A stretch of 64,000 nucleotides of DNA from Gliomastix tumulicola (GCA_001599755.1 BCHX01000003.1:1423015-1487014); one strand, 5' to 3'. Shown: positions 45,699 to 58,201, numbered from the stretch's first letter. The notes: generated from the letters alone by a model not told the origin. Numbers and translations: made by a program.

Positions 45699-48416
45699 AC
45701 AATGCACGCCCAGGCAGCCTGGCACTGAACAGAAGGGCACGGTCTGTCGAGCGACTTAAGCCCCAGGAATGTTCAGGCCAGGTTCCGTCGACGGGACCGT
45801 AAACTTCCGTTATAACGATGTGCATCATCACCTCAACATGCATCGCTAAAAGCGGGATATCGTGCTGAAGCACAGCTCCACTAACCCACATGTCTAGTTC
45901 TATACAAGTATTCAATACGAGCACAGCTCGCGTCTGTCGACAATTTTTGACAACCACGCAAGCCACGGCTCGGGACGGGCTAAAACGAAGTTGCGCCAGC
46001 CAGGTCCCTGGTCGGATGGACGGCTTCAGATGGGGAGAGCATGGCATGCCTGTCCTCTTTGCCTCCTACGACTACGATTCTTAGGATCTCGCTCCATAAT
46101 ATCATACACTCCCTGCTCCAGAGTACTTTTGCGAGGCCATGTGCTAAATGCAGTTGACGATTCAGGAGGATCGAGGGGCGTTGACGAGTCCCGGGCGATT
46201 GACATGGACATTACTCCGCGCCCGTTGCGCTGCCCACATGGTTGGCACGCACGATGACTTGGGATCTCTGGCTAATTAGGTCTAATGAGGCCCAGATGCT
46301 TTAGATGAAAGATAACGCGGGACACATGCGCCTTATGCATGCATGAGGAGGATGGACGCCAGCCTCTAGTTCGTCTGCTCTTGATGCACTCGGAGAGGGC
46401 TCGAGACACGATCAGGTCGCACGACTCTCAATCGGTGGCCCCAGGTGCATCGGGGTCCATGCCAGATGCAGGCAGGAGGGACATGATAGACATGTTCAGG
46501 TACTTTGATGGAGGGGAGGGAGCATCATTCCGCTTTCAAATGCACGTACCCATTGGTTAATAAGGGTCTACCAAGTTGCCTCCTGACAAGCTGAGTGGTC
46601 CCTTGGCCCTTGTTTTCCCAACGTCCCTCCCCCACCTATCCTCTTTGGCTTCCATTGTGGCTTGCTCGTGGAAGGAGATCTCCGGACGGGAAGCTTTAGA
46701 TGGGTGGTATTCTTCGCGTTCCGCTCTCTACAGCTTCGTCACATGAGCAGCCCTTCACGTCACCATGAAGGTGTTGGCGAACCGAGCTTTTCGGGGCCTG
46801 AGGATCTTGACGATCCCACAACACAGAACAACCCGCTCTGGCTTGGGCTTTCTGGACACATCATGCGCCAGATATGAACCTGTCCTTATCTCACAACCAC
46901 CACACGCTGGCGAAGTGGTAGGCAGTCTGTTCATCTCGCCACCCTCCATGGGCCTGGCGTGTGGTGACTTGGGAGTACGTAGCGTGTACATGGTACATGC
47001 TGGTGGCCCTGAGGACAATCGTGCTAGCGATTTATCCAGGCATAGTGGGGGACAGTCAGGTCGGCGATATGTTGATGATAAACCGACGGTGCTTTGGCGG
47101 CACGGACGCGCCAGGGCAGCCCTAGGTGCTAACTGGTCCGACTACCGCGCGGGCTAGCGAATGGATCATGTTGCCTCCCCGTCCGGGCTCGCGGACCGAG
47201 CATGTGGCAGTCATGACGATGGCCACGGGTCTCAGCCTTCAGAAGGAGTCTGTTAGTCTGGTCTGTGTGTTGGCTGGCTGCGGATACAAACTTGATACCG
47301 CAGCTTGGTCATGTCGATCCCCCAGGCCGTGTGCGACTTGGAGGATCAGGTCGCAAGATACAGCAGGGGTGAGGGTGCTTCGCATGTTGGCGAATGAGGA
47401 GCGCAAGACGGAGCATTCGATGGTTGCCAGCAAGGTGCCGCCATCAATGACGGACAGTCCGCCGCCAGTGATGCATGAGGTGGCTATTTTTACCCTCCCT
47501 AATTATCTGATGTCTGTGCCCTGTCCGGTTGGAGACGAGATACCAGCCCCAAGCAGACAAGCACCCGACACGATACGAAGTCTGGTATAGGAGACATCCT
47601 GACTAATAGCACAATTCAGGGGTTCCATCACATCACATCACACAACATCACATAGCAAGTAACAAGCAATCGCCGTCCCGCTCACAGGGCAGCCAGCCTC
47701 CATCACTAGTCGACACACCCCCAGCACCCCTACAGCACGAGTGGCGACCAAAGAATATTCTAGTTGCATTGCCTTCAGCTGTCAGGCCGTAGATGGACGC
47801 GTGCATATGCATGCAGTTGCTGTACAAGCTTCTTTCAGGGATTGGGCGTCTTCCAGACCGGTCCTTTCACTCGATCTGGCCTGGTTTGCCTGATCCTATT
47901 TTTGCCTCCACGGCGTCCTCCGAAGAGCTGTCGTGACGATGGAGCATGGCAATAGCACAGACGCGGTCGATCAGCAGCAATGATCAGAGCTGTTCTGTTT
48001 CCTAGCCGTGCGTATGGCGGGTGCTTAGGAAGCCACTTGGAAGCTGAGACACAGGCCAGGGCTGCGTTATTGACGCACGCGTCAATTGATTGACGGTTTG
48101 GGACATTACATCGTCGATCTGCCTCTTGGCTGCTGCTGGACCTCCTCCACCAGTCCTGACACGGCTTTAATTCCTCTCTGTTGTTTCGTGCCTTTTCTCA
48201 TTGTCCTTTTCCTCTTAGTATCGCTCGAGATACTCCGTATTCCGCACCTTGACTGTTCCGCGCGCCGACGCCCAGCAAGGAGCCTCACCTTACCTACTCC
48301 TACTAGTACAGAACGTGTTGGCAGGTCGCGCCGCTTCTCCAGCCGTCCCGACACTCCGGGATCGAGAATGGAGCACTTCATCAGACCGGGGGCGAAAAAA
48401 AGAAGAAAACTGAAGA

Positions 48417-48437
48417 GGGGGGGGGGGGGGGGGGGGG
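48417..48437 (+). repeat. Poly-G tract, 21 G
   Basis: An uninterrupted run of 21 G on the plus strand, preceded by an A/G-rich stretch. It can form G-quadruplexes and is prone to length error in sequencing and replication. Confidence 0.95.
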
Positions 48438-48697
48438 AGCAGGGTCATGAAGAGGACTGTGCTCCGTCGTGTGGATTTTTCCGTCGTATGAACAGTGAAC
48501 GCCGGAATGAGAGGGCACGTTTGTCAACGTTGTAGTCGGTGAGATCCGACGCCTTTCTCATCTTGAGTGTATTCCGCGAGTTTCAACGTTATCCTCGCAA
48601 GTTTTGCCCATCGTCGCAAACCCCGTCTTCGCTCACTCGTACGCCTCGTTCTTCCTGCCTCAGGTCTCGGGTAAGGAAGGGTCTCATCTCTCAGGGA

Positions 48698-48713
48698 GGG
48701 GGGGGGGGGGGGG
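48698..48713 (+). repeat. Poly-G tract, 16 G
   Basis: A second run of 16 G on the same strand, about 260 bp downstream of the first. The flanks of the two tracts are not similar, so this is not a simple duplication. Confidence 0.95.
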
Positions 48714-49384
48714 AGGTTCCGGACTCGATGCGACTCTTTGCCCGACCAGGCCCCCGGTGACTGAGCTCACCTCCAGTGTCCGAGACATTGCTGATATCGG
48801 ACACCGAAGGGCCCTGGTCGACTGCGGCTGGGCGCTGCACGAGAGTGACAGCAAATCATGGTGTAGATCGCCATCTCTCACTTGCCGGGGCCGGTCAATC
48901 GTACGAGTCAGTGCGCAACTTAATTTCAATCTCAGTTGTCAAATCTCGGGTCTTGGTGGGAAGGGCCTTCGTGATGAGCGGCCAGGGATCGTGACTACCC
49001 TGGACTGTACCCGGCAATCATCACGGCTTTGATTCCCGCTGCATGCGCGTGTCTCGTGAGCCAACTTACGGGGTTCTTGACATTTGCAGATCAGTCATTG
49101 GCTGTGCTGCGCAGGCTCCAGACTACTAGTATGGACGTGATACGAATACGCCAGGTGAAAGTAGAGTGATTAAATTCCATGTCAACTCGATAGCCCAATA
49201 CTACTTGCCTGCTACCTCGGCAGCCAACCACGCCATATTGTCAATACCGAAGTTCCTTATACATAAATAAGTATGTACACCATTGTTCATTATATGACCA
49301 GATTCCCACTGTCCCCATAATCCTAATCGTGCCATCATATCTGCGTCAAAAAAAAGAAGAAGCCCACCTGACCTGGACCTTGTC

Positions 49385-52300
49385 CTACTTCAAATCTGCC
49401 GGCGTTAGCGCCTGCACCATGCTGGTACCCTCGCTGAAGCGCGTTCGGAAGATGCGGTTGGCGTTCTGGAACATGCCGTCCTTCAGACTGACGACGATGA
49501 ACTGCGAGCCCTTGAAGCGGGTCTTGATGAGCCGGCCGATGTTCTGTGTGTGGGACAGATCGAGGGCGGCGTCGACCTCGTCGAGGATGTACATTGGGGC
49601 TGGCTTGAACTGTAGGAGGGCCATGATGAGGGATAGGGCAACGAGCGAGCTGTCAGATGTCAGATATTAATAAACACAAGGGGGTTATAGAACCAGGCAA
49701 GGGACACGTACCGTTGACCACCGCTTAGCTCGGTGAGACTCTGCTTCCACACCTTACCCAGGCACACCTTCACCTCTAGGCCGTCGCTGATCGTCTTGCC
49801 CTCGGGAGGATCCAACTTGGCAAAGCTGCCCCCGGGCAATAGCTCGGAGAAGATCTGACCAAAGTCGCCGTTGACCTTCTCCCAGGTCTCGTGCAGCGCC
49901 TTCTTCTTGTAGTCGTCGAGGCTCACAATCGTCTCCTCAATCTTCCGCTTGTCGCGGATGACGGTCTTGATCATGTTCTTCAGCGCCACCTCCTTCTTCT
50001 CGACGCTGTCAATCATGTTCATGACCTTGGGGTTGATCTTCTTCTTCATGCCCTGGAACCGGTCCCTCAAGTTCCGCTCCATCGATTTGCACTCGCCAAT
50101 GTTCTGGCTGTTGAAGTCGTAGGCCGTACCGGCGCGACCAAACTTGTCCTGCTCGTCGGGGATCCATTCATGCTCCTCCAGGAGTCGAGCAACGCTGTTG
50201 GATGCACCCTCCTGCTCCTTGTGGAACCGGTCGATCTGGTGACCAAGCTTCTGCAGCTCGAGGCCCTCCTCTGTAATGCGAGCGTTTTTGGATCGCGTTG
50301 CCTCCTCGAGCGCGTGGAGTTCGTCGTCAAACTGATGCAGCTTTGCCCGCTCATCGTCGAGTTTTGCCTGGGCGGCATCGTGAGTCTCCTGAACCTCAGC
50401 TTGCTGCTTGAGGAGATTTTCAATGTCCTGCTTCTGGGCCTTGATGGCGACGTCGATCTCCTGCAGCTGCTCACGAGCCGCCGAGAGCTCAACTCCAGCC
50501 TGTTCCTGGTCGAGCTGAGCGGTCTGGAGCTCTTTCTGGAGCGTCTTGACGTTGGCGGACGACTTTGCGAGGGTGGAACGAAGCTGATCGAGCGACTTTT
50601 GAAGTTCAATCAGCTTCCCATCCTTGTTATTGTCAAAGTCCTTCATGTCCTTCTCAATCTTCTTCACATCAGCGCTGGCCTCTGTCTGCCTCTTCTTGGC
50701 TCCGATAATGCTCTCCTTCAGCTCCTCAACCTCCGTCTTCATATTCTCCACCTCCTGGATGATGGAAGAAGAAGAGTTGGAGCTGATCTGCTCTTCCGCA
50801 AGCTTGATCTCATGCTTCTTGAGATCTAGATCTTGCTGAATGTGGTGTGCCTGGTCGATTTTGGACTTCTCCCTCGCCATCCTCTGCTGAAGCTCCCTGA
50901 GAGCACCTTCGGCTTCGGCCAGGGCCTTCGTTAGGCTGTTGAGCTTTTGCAGGGTAACTAGGACGCCACTGGAGTTGGGCGAGCTTCCTCCAGAGAGCGT
51001 GCCGCTTGGGTCGTATGCATCTCCTTCCAGGGTAATGCTCCGCATTCTCACGTTCGGATCGAATGTCACACGCTTCGCAGTCTCAGCGTCCTGACAGACA
51101 AGAGTGCTGCCGAACACATACTCCATAGCGGCTGACACTTCTTCATCGTACCCAATCAGAGATAAAGCCAAGTCCACCTTGCCAGGTGCAAGGGCCTGAG
51201 CCGTCGCAATGGTCTGGGCAGACGCCTTGAAGGCAGCAATCTTGTTCAGGGGGATGATCGTCACACGCTTTCTCAGCTTGCCCTTCTGGAGAAGTTGCGT
51301 GCCAGTGATTTCGGAGTCCACGACGACGTTGTACAGACGACCGCCAGCACAGATCTCCAGGGCGGTGCCGGCCTTAGTATGCTCCTTGTCCAATGTGAAG
51401 AGCTGGGCAACAAGTCCCTTGACCTTGGTCCGGTCAAAGTTCTGCACTGGATCCGAGTAGTTGAAGTCGATATTGGCTACTTGGCGCTTGAGCTTGTCTG
51501 ACTCTGAGCGCAGGTTGCGAACGGTTTGTTGTAGAGTCGTTTCCTGCTTGTACAGGGCCTGCTCCTGGCCGGGCTCGAAGCCCAATCGACCAAGCTCTTT
51601 CTCGAGCTTCTGTGCGTGAACCCTCATGCCATCGAGGTCGCGGAGTAGGCCGGCGTTCTGCTCCTTGGCCTTCTTTGCCCGGGGCTCCTCCTCCTTGATC
51701 CGGCTTTGCAGGTGGGTTATCTTGATCTTGGCTTGTTCCTGTTCGGTTGCTGCTGCGGCGGCTCGATTCCGTGCGTCCTGCAGTTGGCCTTGATAGCCGT
51801 TTTCTTGACCATCCTTGGAAGCCACACCAGTCTGGAGAGTCTGGAGAAGTTCCTCCTTGGCCTCCGCCTCTATCGCCTGTTTCGCAGAGTCCTCTTTGGC
51901 TGAGTCGTACTTGGCCTTGACTTGCTCGAAGACCTTGGTCTTTTCTTGAAGTGACGATTCGAGCTCCAGGGCTGCCTTCTCACCGGCGGTTTTTCTTTCC
52001 TCCTCTTCCGCCAGGCTTGAGTTCTTGAGATCCATGACTGTTGCTAGACGAACGAGCTCGTTGGAGTGCTTTTTGACCACCTCGCCTAGCTCTTGCGCTT
52101 TCCCACCCTTCTTCATTTCCTTATCTCGCTGATCCCGAACTCTCTTGGCGTCCTCCTCTAGATGTCCCAACTCACCCTTCATGCGAGTAGCAGCTGCCTC
52201 AAGATCCTTCTGGCGCCTCTTCTTGTCCTGAAGATCAGCTGCCGATTGCTTGAGCTTCTCCTGGAACTTTGAAAAGTCGTACGCCACGACGATTCTCGTG

Positions 52301-53165
52301 AGACGCTCCAAGTCGTTCTGAGTCTGCTGAAAGTCGAGGAACGCTCTCTTCTCTGTCCTCAACTTCTCCAACTTTGGCTCGATCTCGTCCTTCAGCAGTT
52401 CCCGAAGCTCTTGCAACTTCAACTCTTTCTTCGCCATGGTCTTGAGCGCCTTGTCGCGACGATCCTCGAACATCCTCGTTCCGGCGGCCTCTTCGATCAT
52501 CGCTAGGATCTCAACAGCCTTCATGTTCAGGACCTTGGTGATCCGCCCTTGCATAATTAGGAAGTTCGGGTTGTTGATGTTGAGCTGGACGGAGTGGAAG
52601 AGATTCTGCACTGTCTGCTGCTGTGCTCGGTGACCGTTGATGAGGTACTTGGATGTTCCGCCCAGGACAACCTGCCGTGTGACGCTAATTGTCGCATATT
52701 CCTCGAAGCCGATTGGGGACTTCTTCTTGTCCCTGTTGTCGAAAACAATGGTAACACTGGCTTTGGTCACGCCGGCTTGACCACGCTTATATATGAGATC
52801 CTGTACGGCATTGGGTCAGACTGGGCTGCTTCAAGTGTTCAACGATTTATAGGTGCTCGGGCTGTCGTACCACTAAGTTTTGGGCTCGGACTGTCGACAT
52901 ATTCGTAATTCCCAAGACAAAGCAGATCGAGTCTAGAATGTTGGATTTGCCACTACCATTGAGGCCAGTGATGGAGTTGAAACTCTCATCCCTATGGTCT
53001 AGTTAGCTTTGCAATCGGGTTGGGCAAGGAATTTTGTCAAAACTCACCATCCTGAAATGACGGTACGCGTCGCATACGACTTGAAGCCCTGGCCTGGGTG
53101 TTAGAATAGCTCGGCCAAAGGCGAGGACGAAGACCTACGTCGATAATGACTTCGATCACCCTCAT
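49385..53165 (-). CDS. SMC2: Condensin subunit SMC2
   Basis: An ATPase core subunit of condensin (pairs with SMC4), needed for mitotic chromosome compaction. Exons are 53165-53139, 53088-53048, 52991-52871, 52800-49712 and 49649-49385, giving 1,180 residues, the usual length. The N-terminal head starts MRVIEVIIDGFKSYATRTVI and holds Walker A GLNGSGKSN. VLNMKAVEILAMIEEAAGTRMFEDRR is specific for SMC2. Two long coiled coils flank the hinge (about residues 520-640, with KGLVAQLFTLDKEH and EICAGGRLYNVVV). The C-terminal head has the LSGGQR signature and Walker B MYILDEVDAALD. Four introns cluster at the 5' end and one cuts the signature motif LSGGQR|SLVALS. At exon 3 I use GTACGA as donor, giving QNLVDLIY; family members usually have Gln in place of Val there. 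Confidence 0.95.
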
Positions 53166-53608
53166 GATGGCGACGATGCCGCGCTGGCTGCTTGTCAGGC
53201 CGTAGTGAGGATACTGGATTGTCTGTACTCAACGAGGGGTGATGTCCGATGCGCGCCAAAGTGGTTGCGACCCAATGTAAACAATCGCTGTGTTTACTAA
53301 CTGATAAGGCCTTATCAGCACGTGCCGCCGATGATGCGACGCGGGCGGAACGAGCTTCGTTGGCGCTAACCTGATTTGGGTCGATCAAAACAACCATCCG
53401 GGAATGGAAGCTATCATCATCCTCACCTTCAAATACACCCACCACGAAGCATATGTTGAATGCTTTAAACACGCTCAGTTGTACACTTTGTTCTTCATGC
53501 ACCTCCTTCGAATGATTTCTTGATAGCCAGCATTTGTTTTCAGACCACTATTGCATGCCCGAAGACGCGACCCTTACTCCCCCCGACGGTCCTGCCTAGC
53601 TTTCCACC
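53166..53608. promoter_or_regulatory. Bidirectional promoter of SMC2 and INCENP
   Basis: This 443-bp interval lies between the two divergent start codons. In 50 bp it has GTAAACA at 53278-53284 and its inverse TGTTTAC at 53292-53298 (forkhead-type cores), a perfect 18-bp palindrome CTGATAAGGCCTTATCAG at 53302-53319 with two inverted GATAA cores, and CACGTG at 53320-53325. TTGGCGCTAA at 53361-53370 resembles an E2F/SBF-like core. The sequence matches are direct; the roles are inferred from known consensus sites. Confidence 0.6.
53302..53319. promoter_or_regulatory. Perfect 18-bp GATA palindrome
   Basis: CTGATAAGGCCTTATCAG is identical to its reverse complement and presents two TGATAAG-type GATA cores in inverted orientation. 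It directly abuts a CACGTG E-box. Confidence 0.7.
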
Positions 53609-56600
53609 ATGGCGATGCGAGGACCGCGCGTCCAAGTTGGCTCCGGCCCTTGGATTAACGAAGAGCGATCATGTGCCCTACAGATAGTACAATCGGAGGT
53701 CGAGGAGTTTTCCTTCTCCGCGAGAAACGAACTGGATTGGCTCAACGAGCACATGGCGGGAATCTTTGACGAGAACCAGACGTATGACGAGCTCCTCTCA
53801 CACTCTTGGCTGACAATCGCTAACGTCTGGCAGGAACATTGCCGAAGCTTTCAAAACGCCCGGCAAGCTGCGCGGGAAGACGCCCAGAACTACACGCAAA
53901 ACCCCGGCAGAGCCTCGCGCGGTAAGAACCCTCGCCAAAGCACACCGCGGACGAACCACTGACACCCAATAGCCCCTCACGGACGTGTTTGCCTCGACGC
54001 CTAACGGCTCCACGAATCGCTTCGCACAACAATTGAACAAGATCAGATCCCCCAAATCGGCCGTCAACCTGTCCCGATCATCTCCCAGTCCCGCAAAGAA
54101 CGTCTCGAAAAAGCTTCAGATCTTTTCGCCAAAGCCAGTGCCACCGCCCGTCGAAAGCCAGGATTCTGGATACTATGGCAGCCAGGATGTGGCTTCTCAA
54201 AATGCCTTGCGGCAGAGTTTCAGAGCCTCGCTTCCGCTCGAGTCTCAGGATGTGCTCGCAGAGACAGCGACCGAAACGACGTCAGTTCCTGTGAGGGATG
54301 ACACAACTCGGAACGCGCTCGATTCGCCCGAGAAAACTTTCCAGACAGCAAAAGAAGACCAAACAGCACGTGTTCAGGCTAGCACAGCTGCACCAACTGA
54401 GGCCCTGGCAGAATCTGAGACAGTGCCTGAGGATGATGCAAGGGAGGAAAATGAGCGTGACACGCCGACCTCGCCGCAATCTGAGGGCTCCAGCCCCATT
54501 CGGCCTGTTGTCAGGAAGAGCAGTCTGAATTTTGCGTCACTCCCTGCAAGGGAGCCGCTTACTGCGGTCAAGAACACAGCTGCTCGCGTTTCCCGCACTA
54601 GTCACCTCGATCATAATAGGACGAGCCACTATGGTCGGCCCACTGGTGGTAAAAGCCTTGGAAACCACCCATGGCGTGACTCAGATGAAGATGAGGTGGA
54701 CGATCATAACAACCAAGATGAGATGGACGTTGATAAGCAGCCGGTGGTCGAGCAGCCCTCCAACCCTGCTCTGAACCACAACAGAACATATACGCAGAGG
54801 CTGCAGGATCAAATCAACCAGCTTGGAAAGCAATCAAACGGCAGCAGACCGTCGAAATCGATTCCCAACATCGCCGCCTTGCAGCAGAATGCAGCCACGA
54901 ACCAGCTAGCCAACCCTCCTCGATCTCCATCTCCAAAGCGAGTCTCGCCAACGAAATCCACCCCGGGAGCTTTCCCAGAGGATGATGACGACTGGATTGA
55001 GCCTCCTGCTCCAGTCGTCGAGGAGGTGACCAACACACGGCCTGCCTTGCCTAAGAGCCACTCCGCCGATGTGATGGAGGGTATTCATCGTGATCAAGCG
55101 GGTGCTGAAGATCTTATTTCTTCTGCTGAGAAACCAGGACAGTCTACATCCCCTCTCCGAGGATACGGACTCCCACCTAATCCCCTCGGCCACTCCAAGG
55201 CTGCCTCTGTCTCAACTATTGCTCTTTCATCGCAGAAGCTGGATGACCAGACGCTGCCGTTGACAAAAGCAACAACCATTTCCAATCCGTTTGCCATGAG
55301 TGCCATCACAGAATCTGGTGCTCCTCAGACACCGTCCAAGTCGCCATCGCGAGGGTTCCGCGACAGCCCCTTGAAACAGGTTAAGAACAAACTGTCTTCT
55401 ATCTTGAAGAGTTCTAGGGGACTTCTTGCCAGCAGTGCTGCTATCAGTGCCGAGGGGAAGACCTCCATCCTCTCACCTTCAACCTCTCGGCTAGCGCACC
55501 ACCCTGGCCCTTCGACCGAGACGATCATGACCAAGCCTGTTTCTGGGGCGTCAAAACTGGATGGCCAGTTGGGAACGGCCAACGATTCCACCGTAACTCT
55601 GCCCGTCGCGAAGCGAACAAGGGCATCGGTGGAACGCGAGAAGGCGGAGAAGCGACGCGACAAGGAAGCCAAGCGGATGGGGGAGCAGATGGACAAGCTT
55701 GAAAAGGCCCGTGAGCAAGAGCGAGAGAAGGCACGCGTTTTCAGCAAGGAGCAGGAGAGGATCGCTGCGATGGAGAAGCAAGTTGCCTCTAAGAATGCAG
55801 ATGCAAAGCTGCCTATCAAGGAGACGCCCAAGCCCATCCGGAGCAGTCCTCGTAAACAGAACAAGGACCAAGATGAGGTTGCCTCGAAGCTTCCGCCAGC
55901 GGAGGACATTGAGATGACCGATGCTCCAGTGCTCATGCCTCCCCCAACAATCCCTCGATCAAATGCACCAGCACCAGCGCCTCGCGCAAAGGAGATCAAG
56001 AGGCCTGTGAAGCCGACAAAGGACACGCAGACAAAGGCAAAGCAGGTCCCGACAGTCATTCGAGTCAATACTGTCTCTCAGAGCTCCCAATACCACCCTC
56101 CAGCAGGCAATGCGCCCACGACAACTGTGCCCGAGACCCCGAGTCACTTGACCTCCCAAATCCAGCCAGGCACTAGTAAGGCTAGCAAGGCCTCGCTTCA
56201 AAAGAAACCATCCACCCAGAGCCTAAAGGGTTCCACGTCTATCAGTCGACCCAAGGCGCTAGATCTTGCGGCCAAGAAGAAAGAACAGGATGAAAAGGAG
56301 GCGCAGCGGAGGCGAGAGGCGAAGGCTGAGCTAGAACGGAAGCGTGCTGCGGCTCAAGAGGAGCAGCGTCGACAGGATCAGCAACGCCTTGAGCTGGAGC
56401 GACAAAAGCAGAAGGATCGTGAGCAGGCGGCCGCCCAAGCCGAGGCTAAGCAGAGGCAGGCCATGATCGAGAAGGCCAAGCAGACTCGTGCACCACCAGC
56501 GGCAACACGGCCACAGCCCAATGGACCGCCTGACTATAACAATCTTCCTAGCGACAAGTTGGGTAGTAGCCAGTCTCGCCCCCCGTCACGCATGACTGCT

Positions 56601-57568
56601 GGCGTTCAGCGCCCACATGATGACTCGAGTCGTCCTGTCAACGCCGTGCTGTCGAACGCCTCTAAAGCTGGGATGAAGCGCACGCTAGGGGTTGACGCTT
56701 CCAGTGATGCCCAAGGCCAGCGTCCTCCGTCCCGTGCTGGCTCCCAATATCAGGCGAAAGATGCGAAGCGACGCAGGACAAGCCAGGAGCAAAACGACCC
56801 TATCGGTGACAACCCTCCCAACATCAAAGGACCCCCTGTCCGTCCGTCTGCCGGTTTCCGGAAGGTAAGCAGAACCGTACAGACACTCGCCCGTGGTAAT
56901 ACAATGCAGGTACTAACAGTTCACAGGAGTTGCCAAAGAAGTCGCTTTACCAGCCTGGCTACACCGCGGCACCACCTACCGCAACGCGTGAGCTGTTCAA
57001 GGCTACTGTCACTGCCCAACATAACAGTCACCAGAAGGCCGCACATCCCTTGGACATGGCCCAGATTTCAAAGGGCGCCATTCCATTCGCCCCGAATCCG
57101 AACCCCTCTGGGGCTCAAGCTGGCTATGCCCGCCCGCCCACTGCTAGTAGTGCCAAGCCGATGGCCAAACCTGTGCAGCAGAAGTCTTCGCCTCGATACC
57201 AGAACGGAGAACACATTGATCTTCCTGAGATCAACACGGACGATGAGGATGAGGATGAGGAGGATGAACAGGAGGCTGTGGGTGTGAGGGCGGCGTGGAC
57301 AGATTCTCCTGACCTTCGACGAGCCCTTTTCCGGCAAGAGACATTGGATCCCTCGCAAATCTTTGGCCCTCCCGCACCCCTTAACATGGAGGAAGTGTTC
57401 AGCACGAGCCGAGACCGATGGCACAAATTCCGAGCCCGAACATCCAGTGCCAACTGGAGCGGCGCCGACCGGTTGACTGAGGATGACATCAGGAAGGATT
57501 TGGCAGCACGAGACAAAATGCGTCGTGAGGGCGGATGGTCATTTGACATGAGCACGCAGATGCTCTAA
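53609..57568 (+). CDS. Inner centromere protein INCENP (SLI15/Pic1-like)
   Basis: The scaffold of the chromosomal passenger complex; its C-terminal IN-box binds and activates Aurora kinase. Exons are 53609-53781, 53834-53921, 53973-56864 and 56927-57568, giving 1,264 residues. The N-terminal part that binds Bir1/survivin and borealin-type partners has FSARNELDWLNEHMAGIFDENQ, then KTPGKLRGKTPRT, which only appears when the 52-nt intron GTATGA...CAG is removed. A long Ser/Pro-rich middle carries many SP/TP sites. A single alpha-helix-like charged stretch lies at 56280-56490 (EEQRRQDQQRLELERQKQKDRE type). The IN-box is AAWTDSPDLRRALF, then DPSQIFGPPAPLNMEEVF, followed by an RTSSANW element in the position of the activating TSS motif. 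The gene is divergent from SMC2. Confidence 0.93.
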
Positions 57569-58201
57569 CCGAGCCCTGTATCTCGGATCATATGGATATT
57601 ATGAAGAGATGTAGCCGCGGCTGAGTCATTCTCACGTTGAAATTGGGGACGAACATCATGCATGCATGGTATGACTGGATGGAGGCATCAGAAGAGCTGG
57701 CTTTAGTATATTGTTTATCGTTTTGGGGCGTTTGGGTACAGATATTTGCATTTATACGAGACGACGTCTCAGAGCTTTGCCTGCGTCGCAATGTGGGAAT
57801 GAAAATGACAAGACTCATGGCACGGGCAGCTATCCGAGACTCCTCTAACACGTGCGAAAAGAGCATGAAGATGGCAGTCTTGAGTGGAAGTATCAGCCGC
57901 TAGTGCAAATCGCAAGGATGGCTCCGCCCCCAACAATTATCACATGTCAAAAACCACTGGGCTTGAAAAAGTCGCAAATAGGTTCGCATATGCATGCGGC
58001 GACGTTGGGTCCCGCAATAGCGTGAAACGGACGATTTGGAGCCTTTATCGTATCCTAAATTTATACCTTGGTGGGGGAGAGATATCTTCTCCCGTAGAAT
58101 CCTCGTCTGTCGTTTCGAGCGTCTCCCAATTCTTATCTTGTTATCCGTTCTTGTCGGCTATCTCTACAACTCTATGTCCATGTCCGTCACCTCCGGAGAA
58201 G
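57569..58201. other. Intergenic region INCENP to hypothetical membrane protein
   Basis: This 633-bp tandem interval holds the INCENP 3' region and the next gene's leader. An open frame continues upstream of the chosen ATG to 57884, but this part (containing NYHMSKTTG and similar) has no coding-like character. Confidence 0.45.

Larger units (their letters stand above)
41430..49384. other. Gene-free region of nearly 8 kb
   Basis: Between the transcription-factor start and the SMC2 3' end I find no gene I can support. The ORFs present (longest 45214-46047 minus, 277 codons) have no recognisable domain, random-like composition rich in Cys, Trp, Met and His, and no splice pattern that improves them. 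Base composition is ordinary, with CpG dinucleotides kept, so it does not look like RIP-degraded repeat DNA. It contains two poly-G tracts (48417-48437, 48698-48713), small tandem repeats near 45298 and 45672, and GC-rich GCCTGCAAG-type imperfect repeats at about 42848-42911. The left part should include the promoter and long leader of the transcription factor. A non-coding transcript is possible but not shown. Confidence 0.6.

Noticed and set aside
45214..46047. 277-codon minus-strand ORF in the gene-free region
   Set aside because: Considered as a gene. It has many Cys, Met, Trp and His, no domain, no promoter or intron pattern, and tandem repeats inside. Chance is more likely, though RNA-seq could overturn this.
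41430..49384. Possible RIP-mutated transposon graveyard
   Set aside because: No TA-rich skew or CpG loss, no terminal repeats and no transposase or reverse-transcriptase remnants seen.
49891..50829. 312-codon Leu/Val/Asp-rich plus-strand ORF
   Set aside because: Antisense shadow of the SMC2 coiled coil (Glu/Gln/Lys codons read backwards as Leu/Phe/Val).
53609..53962. Reading INCENP exon 1 straight through to 53962
   Set aside because: It gives a phase clash with the next exon. Removing the intron 53782-53833 restores the conserved KTPGKLRGKTPRT block and closes all phases.
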